Below, piece by piece: positions 10,320-19,336 of a stretch of DNA of 64,000 nucleotides; the first letter of the stretch is position 1, and each line of letters starts with the position of its first letter. This stretch comes from Vibrio sagamiensis NBRC 104589 (GTDB taxonomy: Bacteria > Pseudomonadota > Gammaproteobacteria > Enterobacterales > Vibrionaceae), in contig NZ_BJXJ01000022.1 of assembly GCF_007990935.1 (NCBI RefSeq), positions 1 through 64,000 on the forward strand. The letters run 5' to 3'. The notes under the pieces were generated by a model. It was not told the DNA's origin and did not search any database. It saw only the letters and a list, made by a program, of their open reading frames with translations. Made by a program: the position numbers and the translations under genes.

Positions 10320-11606
10320 ATGAATGTTCGCGCTGAGGCTGCTAACGTCCTGTATCTTGTGGTTGATAAAGGCCACTCTCTGTCAAGCGCTCTACCTGCG
10401 GCGCAACAAAAAATACGTTCCCGAGACCACGCCCTGCTGCAAGAAATGTGCTATGGCGCGCTGCGCTTTCTTCCTCGTCTGGAAACCATTGCGAACCAAC
10501 TGATGGATAAGCCCTTAAAAGGCAAGCAGCGAGTTTTTCATCATTTAATTTTGATTGGTATTTACCAACTCAGCTTTATGCGTATTCCTGCCCATGCAGC
10601 AGTCGGTGAAACAGTAGAAGGTACCAAAGATCTCAAAGGCCCTCGTTTACGCGGCTTGATCAACGCAGTTTTGCGTAATTACCAACGTAATCAAGCAGAA
10701 CTCGACCAAATGGCCGTCAGCCACAATGCAGGCAAATATGGTCACCCTAGCTGGCTGCTCAAACTACTTCAACAAGCTTATCCTGAGCAATGGGAAAAGA
10801 TTGTTGATGCTAACAATCAAAAAGCACCGATGTGGCTGCGCGTCAATCATCAACATCACAGCCGTGACGCCTACCAAGCGCTGCTCAAAAATGAAAACAT
10901 TGATAGCACAGTACACCCACAAGCGATGGACGCTCTAAAATTAGCCTCACCCTGTGATGTAATGAAGCTGCCCGGTTTTAACCAAGGATGGGTATCTGTT
11001 CAAGATGCGGCTGCCCAACTATCGATTAATTACCTCACACCAAAAGACGGTGAGCTGATCTTAGACTGCTGCGCGGCACCTGGGGGGAAAACGGCTCATA
11101 TTTTAGAACGAACGTCAGGCTCCAAAGTCGTGGCTATCGACTGTGATGAAACTCGCTTGCAACGGGTACATGATAACCTTCAGCGTCTTAACCTTCAGGC
11201 GAAAGTTATCTACGGGGATGCGCGCCATCCTCAAGATTGGTGGCAAGGTGCACAGTTCGATCGTATTTTGCTAGATGCGCCATGTTCTGCGACAGGCGTC
11301 ATTCGTCGTCACCCTGACATTAAGTGGCTACGTCGTGCTGAGGATATTACCGCCTTAGCCGAGCTACAAAGTGAAATTTTTGATGCGATGTGGGCACAAC
11401 TTAAGCCTGGTGGTACCATGGTGTATGCGACATGCTCAATCACACCTCAAGAAAATGTCGAGCAAGTTAAAGCCTTTTTGGACCGCACCACAGATGCACA
11501 ACTGGTGGACTCAGATCCACAACAACCGGGGCGACAGATTCTGCCTGGTGAAGACGATATGGACGGTTTTTACTATGCCGTTCTAACCAAAAAACACGCA
11601 GAGTAA
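10320..11606 (+). CDS. rsmB: 16S rRNA m5C967 methyltransferase
   Basis: Methylates C967 of 16S rRNA with SAM. 428 residues: an N-terminal NusB-like RNA-binding domain (1-140), then a Rossmann methyltransferase domain. The SAM loop is [11 protein letters not shown] (250-260). Two catalytic cysteines are present, Cys322 in DAPCSATG and Cys372 in YATCSI, the usual pair for RNA m5C enzymes. Starts 79 bp after fmt. Confidence 0.96.
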   Translation: MNVRAEAANVLYLVVDKGHSLSSALPAAQQKIRSRDHALLQEMCYGALRFLPRLETIANQLMDKPLKGKQRVFHHLILIGIYQLSFMRIPAHAAVGETVEGTKDLKGPRLRGLINAVLRNYQRNQAELDQMAVSHNAGKYGHPSWLLKLLQQAYPEQWEKIVDANNQKAPMWLRVNHQHHSRDAYQALLKNENIDSTVHPQAMDALKLASPCDVMKLPGFNQGWVSVQDAAAQLSINYLTPKDGELILDCCAAPGGKTAHILERTSGSKVVAIDCDETRLQRVHDNLQRLNLQAKVIYGDARHPQDWWQGAQFDRILLDAPCSATGVIRRHPDIKWLRRAEDITALAELQSEIFDAMWAQLKPGGTMVYATCSITPQENVEQVKAFLDRTTDAQLVDSDPQQPGRQILPGEDDMDGFYYAVLTKKHAE

Positions 11607-11667
11607 ATAAGCGATATAGGGTGATAAGCAGCCATGCTGTCGCCCAATGAATGAACGAGTAAAGCGT

Positions 11668-13044
11668 ATGAAAATCATTATTCTTGGGGCTGGTCAAGTT
11701 GGTGGCACATTGGCAGAAAACTTAGTCGGTGAAAATAACGACATCACCATTGTCGACAAATGCAGCGACCGACTGCGTGAGTTACAGGATAAATATGACC
11801 TGCGCGTTGTTAATGGCCATGCCAGCCACCCCGACGTTCTCCATGAAGCAGGTGCTCAAGATGCCGATATGCTGGTTGCAGTCACCAATACTGATGAAAC
11901 CAACATGGCTGCTTGTCAGGTGGCCTTCACGCTTTTCAATACCCCCAACCGCGTAGCTCGTATTCGATCACCTGAATATCTCGCTGAAAAAGAAGCACTG
12001 TTCAAATCAGGTGCCATCCCTGTTGACCACCTGATTGCTCCCGAAGAGCTCGTCACTAGTTATATTGAACGCCTAATCCAATATCCAGGTGCGCTGCAAG
12101 TAGTCAGTTTTGCAGAACAAAAGGTTAGTCTTGTGGCGGTTAAAGCCTACTATGGCGGGCCATTGGTCGGTAACGCACTATCGACTTTACGTGAACATAT
12201 GCCTCATATTGATACTCGTGTGGCAGCAATTTTTCGTCAGGGTCGCCCTATTCGTCCACAAGGTACTACCATCATCGAAGCTGATGATGAAGTGTTCTTT
12301 GTTGCAGCCAGTAACCACATCCGCTCCGTTATGAGTGAGTTACAGCGATTAGAAAAGCCTTATCGAAGAATTATGATCGTCGGGGGCGGTAATATCGGTG
12401 CCAGCTTAGCAAAGCGGTTAGAACAAACATATAGCGTTAAATTAATTGAACGAAACTATCAGCGTGCAGAAAAACTTTCAGAAGATCTCAGTAACACGAT
12501 TGTTTTTTGTGGTGACGCTGCGGATCAAGAACTACTCAGTGAAGAGAACATTGATCAAGTAGATGTCTTCATCGCACTGACCAACGAAGACGAAACCAAT
12601 ATTATGTCAGCCATGCTCGCCAAACGAATGGGAGCCAAAAAGGTTATGGTACTCATTCAGCGTAGTGCCTATGTCGATTTAGTGCAGGGAGGCGTTATTG
12701 ATGTGGCAATCTCTCCGCAACAAGCGACCATTTCTGCCCTATTAACCCATGTGCGTCGTGCTGATATCGTCAATGTTTGTTCCCTACGCCGAGGCGCTGC
12801 TGAAGCCATCGAAGCCATCGCCCACGGCGACGAATCAACGTCGAAAGTCGTTGGACGTGCCATCTCAGATATTAAACTACCACCTGGCACCACAATTGGT
12901 GCTATTGTGCGAGGTGAAGAAGTATTGATTGCCCATGACCGAACCATTATAGAACAGGACGACCATGTGGTGATGTTCTTGGTTGACAAAAAGTACGTGC
13001 CAGATGTTGAAGCCCTATTCCAACCAAGCCCATTTTTCCTTTAG
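11668..13044 (+). CDS. trkA: Trk potassium uptake regulatory subunit TrkA
   Basis: Peripheral NAD(H)/nucleotide-binding regulator of the Trk K+ channel. 458 residues, two RCK repeats, each with a Rossmann TrkA-N domain: [19 protein letters not shown] at the start and [18 protein letters not shown] near residue 234, each followed by a TrkA-C domain. The frame opens at 11647, but the E. coli protein begins at MKIIILGAG, which is ATG 11668. Its stop (TAG) is part of the trkH ribosome-binding region. Confidence 0.96.
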   Translation: MKIIILGAGQVGGTLAENLVGENNDITIVDKCSDRLRELQDKYDLRVVNGHASHPDVLHEAGAQDADMLVAVTNTDETNMAACQVAFTLFNTPNRVARIRSPEYLAEKEALFKSGAIPVDHLIAPEELVTSYIERLIQYPGALQVVSFAEQKVSLVAVKAYYGGPLVGNALSTLREHMPHIDTRVAAIFRQGRPIRPQGTTIIEADDEVFFVAASNHIRSVMSELQRLEKPYRRIMIVGGGNIGASLAKRLEQTYSVKLIERNYQRAEKLSEDLSNTIVFCGDAADQELLSEENIDQVDVFIALTNEDETNIMSAMLAKRMGAKKVMVLIQRSAYVDLVQGGVIDVAISPQQATISALLTHVRRADIVNVCSLRRGAAEAIEAIAHGDESTSKVVGRAISDIKLPPGTTIGAIVRGEEVLIAHDRTIIEQDDHVVMFLVDKKYVPDVEALFQPSPFFL

Positions 13045-13053
13045 GATTTTGTG

Positions 13054-14499
13054 ATGGTTAATTTACGTCCCGTACTGTTTGTTATTGGGCTAGTTTTATC
13101 TAAGCTTGCTCTTTTTATGTACGTGCCAACCTTGGTGGCATTTTTCTCAGGTACAGACGGTTTTTTAGAGTTCGCCCAAGCCATAGTCATTACTCATATT
13201 GCGGCTTTTATTTGTTTAACCATTGGTCGATCAGCAAAATTTAAACTTGGTGTTCGAGATATGTTTTTGTTGACCAGTTTCGTTTGGACAATCGCCAGTG
13301 TTTTTGCCGCTCTTCCATTTGTATTTATTAATCACATCAGCTTTACCGACGCCTATTTTGAAACTATGTCTGGTATTACCACAACTGGTTCAACCGTGCT
13401 CAGTGGTCTAGATAATATGGCACCTAGTATCTTATTATGGCGGTCTATTCTACAGTGGCTAGGTGGCATTGGTTTCATTGTTATGGCAGTGGCTATTTTG
13501 CCAATGCTCAACGTAGGTGGGATGCGATTGTTCCAAACTGAATCATCTGATTGGTCCGACAAAAGCAGCCCAAGAGCTAAAACAGTAGCTAAAAATATTG
13601 TCTTGGTCTACCTGATGTTGACTGGTTTTTGTATCGGAGGGTTCCTATTAACTGGCATGACGATGTTTGAAGCCATCAACCACGCCTTTACCACGCTATC
13701 TACCGGAGGTTACTCGACTTCAGATGCTTCCATGAACCACTTTTCTCATGGAGCTCATTGGGTAGCCACTCTATTTATGTTTCTTGGCGGTTTACCTTTT
13801 CTACTATTTATCGCTGCACTTCGTAAACGCAGCATCAAAATACTGTTTACTGATGCCCAAGTGAGAGGCTTCACCTATCTATTCTTATTTCTTAGCGTGA
13901 TTATTTCGGCTTGGTTAGTTTTACGCGATGGTTATGACGTAATGGATGCATTGCGAGTCTCGATGTTCAACATCGTCTCTGTTGTCACAACAACTGGATT
14001 TGGCTTAGAAGATTTTACCGCTTGGGGAGCATTACCGACGACACTGTTCGCATTCTTAATGATGACAGGCGCTTGTTCTGGTTCAACATCTGGTGGAATC
14101 AAAGTTTTCCGTTTCCAGATTGCTAAAACCCTGCTCAACAAGCAAATAATGAAGCTCATCCACCCGTCTGGGGTCTTTGTACAACGCTACAATCATCGCC
14201 CTGTTAACGATGATATCGTGCGCTCTGTGGTTGCATTTGGGTTGATGTTTTTCATTACCATCATTTTTATTGCTGGATGTTTAAGTTCGCTCGGCTTAGA
14301 TCCCTTTACCAGTATTTCAGGCGCCATTACCGCGGTTGCCAATGTTGGGCCAGGCATGGGCAGTGTAATCGGTCCAACCGGAAATTTCGCCCCACTACCT
14401 GATGCAGCAAAATGGTTACTGAGCTTTGGTATGTTACTGGGGCGTTTGGAGATTTTGACCATCCTTGTCCTATTTTTTCCTGCGTTTTGGCGCCGCTAA
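13054..14499 (+). CDS. trkH: Trk potassium transporter membrane subunit TrkH
   Basis: Integral membrane K+-conducting subunit, 481 residues. The four pore-loop signatures of the Trk/Ktr/HKT family are visible: SGITTTGSTV, TLSTGGYST, SVVTTTGFG and AVANVGPGMG, between paired membrane helices. A GTG at 13051 directly precedes ATG 13054; AGGA at 13043-13046, overlapping the trkA stop, serves either. Coupled to trkA 9 bp upstream. In E. coli trkH is elsewhere, so the trkA-trkH pair here is a complete transporter operon. Confidence 0.96.
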   Translation: MVNLRPVLFVIGLVLSKLALFMYVPTLVAFFSGTDGFLEFAQAIVITHIAAFICLTIGRSAKFKLGVRDMFLLTSFVWTIASVFAALPFVFINHISFTDAYFETMSGITTTGSTVLSGLDNMAPSILLWRSILQWLGGIGFIVMAVAILPMLNVGGMRLFQTESSDWSDKSSPRAKTVAKNIVLVYLMLTGFCIGGFLLTGMTMFEAINHAFTTLSTGGYSTSDASMNHFSHGAHWVATLFMFLGGLPFLLFIAALRKRSIKILFTDAQVRGFTYLFLFLSVIISAWLVLRDGYDVMDALRVSMFNIVSVVTTTGFGLEDFTAWGALPTTLFAFLMMTGACSGSTSGGIKVFRFQIAKTLLNKQIMKLIHPSGVFVQRYNHRPVNDDIVRSVVAFGLMFFITIIFIAGCLSSLGLDPFTSISGAITAVANVGPGMGSVIGPTGNFAPLPDAAKWLLSFGMLLGRLEILTILVLFFPAFWRR

Positions 14500-14519
14500 C
14501 TCACTTCAAGGGGAACAAA

Positions 14520-15095
14520 ATGAAACCATGGCTGACTCTTGCCGCACTCAGTATCACACCACTCGCGAATGCCAGCGAAATTGTGACACTTCAAGATGGG
14601 CGTCAGATAACACTCCATAATGATTTTACTTGGCAATATGTCGATACATCTAAACCACAACCAGCAACCGATTCTTCTACAGGTCAAGTCGATATTGAGC
14701 ACATCCCTGTCATCACTAAGCCTGCTACTGCCAACATGACCAGCGGCGTAGTGACACTGAACAGCGATAAACCAATCATGCAATTATCCGATTCAGGGCT
14801 AGAGCTACTGATAGGCAAAGCAAGTTACGCTGAAGGGCAATTACACCTCCCCACGTCGTTAACGAACCAAGGCCATCAAGCGGTGATTTTAGCCACCATT
14901 GAGGTGGTCATTATGGATATGTCAGGCCATCAATTACAGCAACAGCAAGTCGATATTTGGCAATCGATAAAGCGCCTTCCGGAGACCTACTTACGACCAA
15001 AACAGGCCCAACAAGGGAAAACGATCGTGCTTAATGTCCCTGAAGCGCAGCAATATCAGCTGTCTGCTCAAATCGTTAATATCACCACTCGATAA
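14520..15095 (+). CDS. DUF3157 family exported protein
   Basis: 191 residues with a signal peptide (MKPWLTLAALSITPLANA). The mature part starts SEIVTLQDGRQITLHNDFTWQYV, a short beta motif typical of this Vibrio family, then a Ser/Thr/Gln-rich linker and a beta-sandwich-like C-terminal half. Function unknown. The open frame extends back into trkH (14412), but AAGGGGAAC at 14508-14516 and the signal peptide fix ATG 14520. It probably shares the trk transcript (20-bp gap). Confidence 0.8.
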   Translation: MKPWLTLAALSITPLANASEIVTLQDGRQITLHNDFTWQYVDTSKPQPATDSSTGQVDIEHIPVITKPATANMTSGVVTLNSDKPIMQLSDSGLELLIGKASYAEGQLHLPTSLTNQGHQAVILATIEVVIMDMSGHQLQQQQVDIWQSIKRLPETYLRPKQAQQGKTIVLNVPEAQQYQLSAQIVNITTR

Positions 15096-15105
15096 AATCA
15101 ACAAC

Positions 15106-15136
15106 ATACCCAAGTGCTTTCAAGGTGCTTGGGTAT
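15106..15136. terminator. Bidirectional terminator after DUF3157
   Basis: ATACCCAAG (15106-15114) pairs with CTTGGGTAT (15128-15136), extendable inward by the GTGC segments. It lies between converging genes (DUF3157 and hlyIII). The T-tract is weak on both sides. Confidence 0.6.
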
Positions 15137-15166
15137 CGATTTACGCCAGTCGAACTTATTCCGAGC

Positions 15167-15832
15167 TTAAACTACGCTCTGGACAGGCTCGACAAAGTAG
15201 TAGATAGCAAAGAAATGGCACATACAACCAGCTAGTACAAAGCCATGCCAAATTGCATGATTAAAAGGTATTCGCTCGGCGACATAGAAAATCACCCCTA
15301 TGGAATAGACTAGACCACCTAAAGCAAGCAATATCACACCTTGGCTATCCATATGCAGGACAAGTTGGTAAATCACTACCAAAGATAACCACCCCATAAT
15401 CAGATAGGTCGCAAGAGAGAGCTTTTCAAATCGATAAACGAACGCGACTTTCATAATGATGCCAATCAAGGCAATAATCCAGATCGTGGTCATAAGCCCA
15501 ATGGCTAAAGGGGTGCGCAGACTGACCAAAAGAAACGGCGTATAACTGCCGGCTATCAACAAATAAATGGCACAATGATCAAAGGTTTTTAACCAACGCT
15601 TCGCTTTAGGAAAAGCGATACCGTGGTACAACGTCGACGCTAAAAACAGCACGATCATGCTGGAGCCATAGATGGCCATACTGGTGATGGTCAGTGTATC
15701 TGCTTGATGAGCGATTGCTTTATTAAGCAATAAGACTAAGCCGACAATACCAAAAATGATACCAAAGCCATGGGTGAGAGTGTTCGCCAACTCTTCACCC
15801 CAACTGTATTGCTCTTGCTGTTTTTTAGACAT
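15167..15832 (-). CDS. Hemolysin III / PAQR family membrane protein (YqfA-like)
   Basis: 221 residues with seven predicted membrane helices. Conserved polar residues of the HlyIII/PAQR superfamily are present: LYHG after helix 2, [15 protein letters not shown], and [20 protein letters not shown] near the C-terminus, whose histidines form the metal site in PAQR relatives. Despite the family name there is little reason to call it a haemolysin; the E. coli homologue is YqfA. Follows the spo0M homologue on the same strand, with a 16-bp palindrome in the 70-bp gap. Confidence 0.9.
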   Translation of the reverse strand: MSKKQQEQYSWGEELANTLTHGFGIIFGIVGLVLLLNKAIAHQADTLTITSMAIYGSSMIVLFLASTLYHGIAFPKAKRWLKTFDHCAIYLLIAGSYTPFLLVSLRTPLAIGLMTTIWIIALIGIIMKVAFVYRFEKLSLATYLIMGWLSLVVIYQLVLHMDSQGVILLALGGLVYSIGVIFYVAERIPFNHAIWHGFVLAGCMCHFFAIYYFVEPVQSVV

Positions 15833-15881
15833 GGGGCGCCTGTACTAATAGTTTAGATATTTTCCTAGTATGGCACACTTA

Positions 15882-15897
15882 GCTTACACGTGTAAGC
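15882..15897. repeat. 16-bp perfect palindrome between spo0M and hlyIII
   Basis: GCTTACACGTGTAAGC is a perfect inverted repeat in the 70-bp gap, 50 bp upstream of the hlyIII start. It has no T-tract, so an operator for a dimeric regulator is as likely as an mRNA hairpin. Confidence 0.5.
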
Positions 15898-15902
15898 CCA
15901 AA

Positions 15903-16709
15903 CTACGCTTCTTGATACACCATCGTTTGTGCTAAGTAATCCAACACTAAGCATCCAGCTTCTTCGGGCTTAGTACCGATAGGAATATTCAATTGGCATT
16001 TGAGCTTACCACCACCGAGCAAACTGGCTAGCATTCCTCGATGACCATTGCGTGCTCTATCCACCTCGAACCACAAACCAAGCGCCGTTTCATCACGATG
16101 TGCAACAAACTCTAATTCTCGCCACATCCCATGATATGGCCCGTCGACTGGCACCATTTCAAATTCTTGAACAAATGGTAACGCAAAACCTTTTACCTCT
16201 TCGCATTCCACCTGACGAATCCTAAGTCCTTGAGATTCCAGCGCAGACAATATCGCATCCATCACAGGATCAGGGCGAACGGTCAGGATATCTTTATCTG
16301 TGGGGTCGAGCGCCATTGAAATATCCAGTCCAGTCTCTAACCAAACTTTAGCATCACCAATGGTGATGGGTGTATTCCAAGGCACCTCTAAAGTAATATC
16401 AAACACACGGTCTTCACCAGAGTGAATGGTAAAACCATAAGGCAATGTCCATTGTGCCAAAACATGAGTCTGAGCAGTGCGGCGCGAACGTTGGGTATGG
16501 CGGGCACCATGATCATCTGGCGCTTCCGCTATATAACGGCAACACAACTTGAGCTCGATGCTATCAATCGGCTGTTGTGTTGCTCCGCCATAGACATGAA
16601 TCGACACATCGATATTCTGTCCTGGATACAACACATCTTGGTGCAATATAGAATCGATCTTGGCACTGCCAATACCAAAACTTGCCAGTGTTTTTTTCAA
16701 AAATGACAT
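15903..16709 (-). CDS. Spo0M-like arrestin-fold protein
   Basis: 268 residues, resembling the sporulation-control protein Spo0M of Bacillus, an arrestin-like beta-sandwich protein also common in non-sporulating bacteria. N-terminal MSFLKKTLASFGIGSAKIDSIL and VLYPGQNIDVSIHVYGG are typical of the family, as is the second sandwich (FALPFVQEFEMVP...YHGMWRELEFV). The role in Vibrio is unknown. The 298 bp upstream carry its promoter and the head of the divergent unit at 16859. Confidence 0.85.
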   Translation of the reverse strand: MSFLKKTLASFGIGSAKIDSILHQDVLYPGQNIDVSIHVYGGATQQPIDSIELKLCCRYIAEAPDDHGARHTQRSRRTAQTHVLAQWTLPYGFTIHSGEDRVFDITLEVPWNTPITIGDAKVWLETGLDISMALDPTDKDILTVRPDPVMDAILSALESQGLRIRQVECEEVKGFALPFVQEFEMVPVDGPYHGMWRELEFVAHRDETALGLWFEVDRARNGHRGMLASLLGGGKLKCQLNIPIGTKPEEAGCLVLDYLAQTMVYQEA

Positions 16710-16858
16710 AGACGCCTCCTTTGTCGAAATCTCATACTACTACTGCTGATAGTTGGATCAAAACAAATTTCATACTCTAATTTACTGCCAAAAACACAAT
16801 ATCATTACAAATCAATCGCTCAACTATCGACCAATAATTAGAAGAGTGATAACCTATA

Positions 16859-16880
16859 TATGATATGTATACATATCATA
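16859..16880. promoter_or_regulatory. 22-bp perfect palindrome, candidate operator
   Basis: TATGATATGTA and its exact complement TACATATCATA adjoin with no spacer. TATGAT on the plus strand matches a -10 hexamer at 5 of 6 positions, so the palindrome may overlap the promoter of the 17007 ORF transcript. No good -35 is seen 16-18 bp upstream. It does not match the Fur, PurR, LexA or Zur consensus. Confidence 0.45.
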
Positions 16881-16899
16881 ATTCCTGATTCATTATTTG

Positions 16900-17006
16900 G
16901 ATTGGCGTAAGCCAGAAAGGGCCAATCTTCAAACTCTTGAAGCACAGCTCATAATGAACCAGGCCATCAGATTGGCAATGGATATGCCTGACTGTTAGGT
17001 AATAAG
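16900..17006 (+). ncRNA. Structured leader with competing pairings
   Basis: GCCAATC (16921-16927) can pair with GATTGGC upstream (16900-16906) or with a second GATTGGC downstream (16970-16976), but not both. A tetraloop hairpin CTTCAA-ACTC-TTGAAG (16927-16942) lies between. The downstream copy lies inside a 14-codon ORF (16954-16998) that ends 8 nt before ATG 17007. This is the architecture of a leader with two alternative folds; whether it is transcribed is not known. Confidence 0.35.
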
Positions 17007-17174
17007 ATGCGCCCAACATCCGTCAGGTTCGCACATACAAACCGGAGTGCAACTCGCCGCCGCAGTGGCTTCACCGTAGCAGCAAAAGTAAAACAAGTTG
17101 CACCAACGATCACTTTAGTTGAGAAAAACACTCTTGTGCCGAGTCTCTCACATAAAGTGACTCAAGCGGCTTAG
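17007..17174 (+). CDS. Candidate 55-residue basic protein, unrecognised
   Basis: An ORF of 55 codons starting at ATG with AGGT 6 nt upstream. The N-terminal half is strongly basic (VRFAHTNRSATRRRSGF, then AAKVKQ); the C-terminal half is Thr/Leu/Val-rich and ends in KVTQAA. No domain is recognised and there is no membrane segment. It stops 6 nt before the stem of a strong terminator, and no other gene occupies this 600-bp gap. The region also shows RNA secondary structure (CACTTTA near 17112 pairs with TAAAGTG near 17155), so the transcript may be a regulatory RNA rather than, or as well as, an mRNA. Confidence 0.4.
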   Translation: MRPTSVRFAHTNRSATRRRSGFTVAAKVKQVAPTITLVEKNTLVPSLSHKVTQAA

Positions 17175-17180
17175 TTTGAA

Positions 17181-17207
17181 AGCGCGGTTCAACCCGCGCT
17201 TTTCTTT
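17181..17207 (+). terminator. Strong Rho-independent terminator
   Basis: AGCGCGG (17181-17187), loop TTCAAC, CCGCGCT (17194-17200), then TTTCTTTT. The T-tract is on the plus strand only. It ends whatever starts in 16.85-17.0 kb, as no plus-strand gene precedes it for 2 kb apart from the 55-codon ORF. Confidence 0.85.
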
Positions 17208-17315
17208 TACCTCTCATCCTCTGTTTTCATTTTACTCTCCTACACTTTCTATTTTGGCATTGCGCTGCAATTTGATACCTTACACAAAACACCTATAGAA
17301 TTTGTGGAGAAAGAG

Positions 17316-17579
17316 ATGAAGTGTCATCGTATTGAAGAGTTACTTGAATTACTCGGACCAGAGTGGAATAAAGATCAGGATATGTCCCTCATCCAATTCA
17401 TCGTTAAGCTGGCTGATGAAGCTGGTTATCAAGGTAAGTTAGAAGACTTGACCGATGATGTTCTGATCTACCATCTAAAAATGCGCAACAGCGATAAATC
17501 AGCAATTATTCCAGGATTAAAAAAGGATCATGAAGAGGATTTTAAAACCGCACTATTACGCGCACGCGGTATTCTTTAA
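17316..17579 (+). CDS. yihD: YihD family protein
   Basis: 87 residues, closely similar to E. coli Yih[16 protein letters not shown] at the start, then [42 protein letters not shown] at the end. Small, soluble, function unknown. A GTG at 17304 in the same frame overlaps the GGAGAAAG ribosome-binding site, so ATG 17316 is the start. The yihD-srkA-dsbA neighbourhood is the same as in E. coli, here with ccoG between. Confidence 0.92.
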   Translation: MKCHRIEELLELLGPEWNKDQDMSLIQFIVKLADEAGYQGKLEDLTDDVLIYHLKMRNSDKSAIIPGLKKDHEEDFKTALLRARGIL

Positions 17580-17887
17580 TGTATTGAGTGGAACAAGGCG
17601 CTCAGCAGTAAGCCTATTCTACCTCTACCAAACCCACCAGCTCAGTCTATAACCTTTGTGAAAAGAACAGAGTTTTATTAATAGACTGACTGGTTCTCTC
17701 GCAGAAAAGTCCCGCCAGTTTTCTCCAAATCTTGAGTTCCTCCAACAAACGTCGGGGAAATTGTCGATATAATCGATGGTTAATAGATGCGCACCAAAGG
17801 CACTATTCAATAATAAAGACTTCGTCCTCAAAAAAACCAAAGCATGCCATCAGAAGCACGGTCAAACGACACCATCAAGGAAGCACC
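17580..17887. other. 308-bp gap between yihD and ccoG
   Basis: No gene is seen. It holds a lone TATAAT at 17768-17773 without a convincing -35 and a good ribosome-binding site (AAGGAAG, 17877-17883) for ccoG. I looked for an FNR site (TTGAT-N4-ATCAA), expected for an oxygen-responsive oxidase accessory gene, and found none. The frame of ccoG is open back to 17732, but that extension is not supported. Confidence 0.6.
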
Positions 17888-19306
17888 ATGAAGCAGGATA
17901 AAATTGATATTAAGGATGTCACTGTTAATAAATGTGATCCCAAAAGTACCACTGAGCAAGATCGATTTAACCCAAGCAATCGCATCTATGTTCGCGAGAG
18001 TAAGGGAGTTTACCAAACCCTACGGCGCTATTTCGGCTGGTTATTGCTGCTTCTCTTTATGCTGCTACCTTGGTTATCCTACGGTGATCGACAAGCGATT
18101 TTACTCGATTTAAGCCACCAGCAATTTCACTTTTTCGCTCTCACTCTCTATCCACAAGATCTCACATTATTAGCCCTGCTCTTTGTTATTGGTGCATTCG
18201 GACTGTTTTTTATTACCACCTTTTTAGGCCGAGTTTGGTGTGGTTACTTATGCCCACAAACGGTCTGGACGTTTATGTACATTTGGTTTGAAGAAAAATT
18301 AGAGGGTCACGCCAATAAACGCCGTAAGCAAGATGCAAGCCCTTTAACATCAAGCTTACTCTTACGCAAAACCCTAAAACATTTAGCTTGGTTGAGCATC
18401 GCATTTGCCACAGGCTTAACTTTTGTCGGTTACTTTATTCCCATTAAGCCCCTTGTTACCCAGTTCTTTACTTTTAATAGCGCAGCTTGGCCAACCTTTT
18501 GGGTGATATTTTTTACCTTTTGTACCTATGGAAATGCTGGCTGGATGCGTTCCATCATGTGTGTCCACATGTGCCCTTACGCTCGCTTTCAGTCAGCGAT
18601 GTTTGATGATGACACCTTCGTTGTCGGCTACGATGCAAAACGAGGAGAGCAACGAGGAGCGCGTCCACGTAAAATTGAGCCTTCATCACTCAACCTTGGT
18701 GATTGCATCGACTGTAATTTATGTGTGCAAGTCTGCCCCACCGGTATTGATATCCGAGATGGTCTACAATACGAATGCATCAACTGCGGCGCTTGTATTG
18801 ATGCCTGTGATCATACAATGGAACGTATGGGCTATCAAAAGGGTCTCATCAGTTACACGACCGAACACCGCCTAAGCGGCCAAAAAACTCACGTAATAAG
18901 ACCAAAGTTACTCGGCTATGGCGCTGTCCTATTGGTCATGATTGGCTTATTCATCACTCAACTTGTCAGTGTTGATCCTGCTGGGCTAAGCGTACTACGT
19001 GATCGTAACCAACTATTTAGAATCAACAGCGTTGGAGAAGTCGAAAATACCTATACCTTGAAGATTATCAACAAAACTCAGCAGTCACAAACTTACCAGT
19101 TAGATGTCTCTGGATTAGACAACGTGCATTGGTACGGAAAACACAATGTCGATGTACAGCCAGGAGAAGTGTTGAATTTACCAATTAGTCTTGGTATTAA
19201 ACCCAACACTCTTGACTCTGCAATTACCACCATTCAGTTTATACTCACTGACAGCAACCATGAATTTACAACACAAGTTGAAAGCCGCTTTATTAAAAAG
19301 CTCTAA
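17888..19306 (+). CDS. ccoG: Cytochrome cbb3 oxidase accessory protein CcoG
   Basis: Membrane ferredoxin-like protein (FixG/RdxA family) needed for copper supply to cbb3 oxidase; reported in relatives to reduce Cu(II). 472 residues: about five membrane helices (first at about 44-65), an NapH-type CGYLCPQTVWTF, then two 4Fe-4S motifs in CIDCNLCVQVCPTGID...CINCGACIDACD (about 280-315), and a C-terminal periplasmic Ig-like domain after the last helix. The start ATG 17888 has AAGGAAG 7 nt upstream. It stands apart from ccoNOPQ, which is not in the window. Confidence 0.95.
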   Translation: MKQDKIDIKDVTVNKCDPKSTTEQDRFNPSNRIYVRESKGVYQTLRRYFGWLLLLLFMLLPWLSYGDRQAILLDLSHQQFHFFALTLYPQDLTLLALLFVIGAFGLFFITTFLGRVWCGYLCPQTVWTFMYIWFEEKLEGHANKRRKQDASPLTSSLLLRKTLKHLAWLSIAFATGLTFVGYFIPIKPLVTQFFTFNSAAWPTFWVIFFTFCTYGNAGWMRSIMCVHMCPYARFQSAMFDDDTFVVGYDAKRGEQRGARPRKIEPSSLNLGDCIDCNLCVQVCPTGIDIRDGLQYECINCGACIDACDHTMERMGYQKGLISYTTEHRLSGQKTHVIRPKLLGYGAVLLVMIGLFITQLVSVDPAGLSVLRDRNQLFRINSVGEVENTYTLKIINKTQQSQTYQLDVSGLDNVHWYGKHNVDVQPGEVLNLPISLGIKPNTLDSAITTIQFILTDSNHEFTTQVESRFIKKL

Positions 19307-19336
19307 TTTATCCTTTTAATGGAAAAAGGTTCAGCA

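Noticed and set aside
17272..17299. yihD promoter TTGATA-N16-TATAGA
   Set aside because: Reasonable hexamers, but the start point would fall on the ribosome-binding site, leaving almost no leader.
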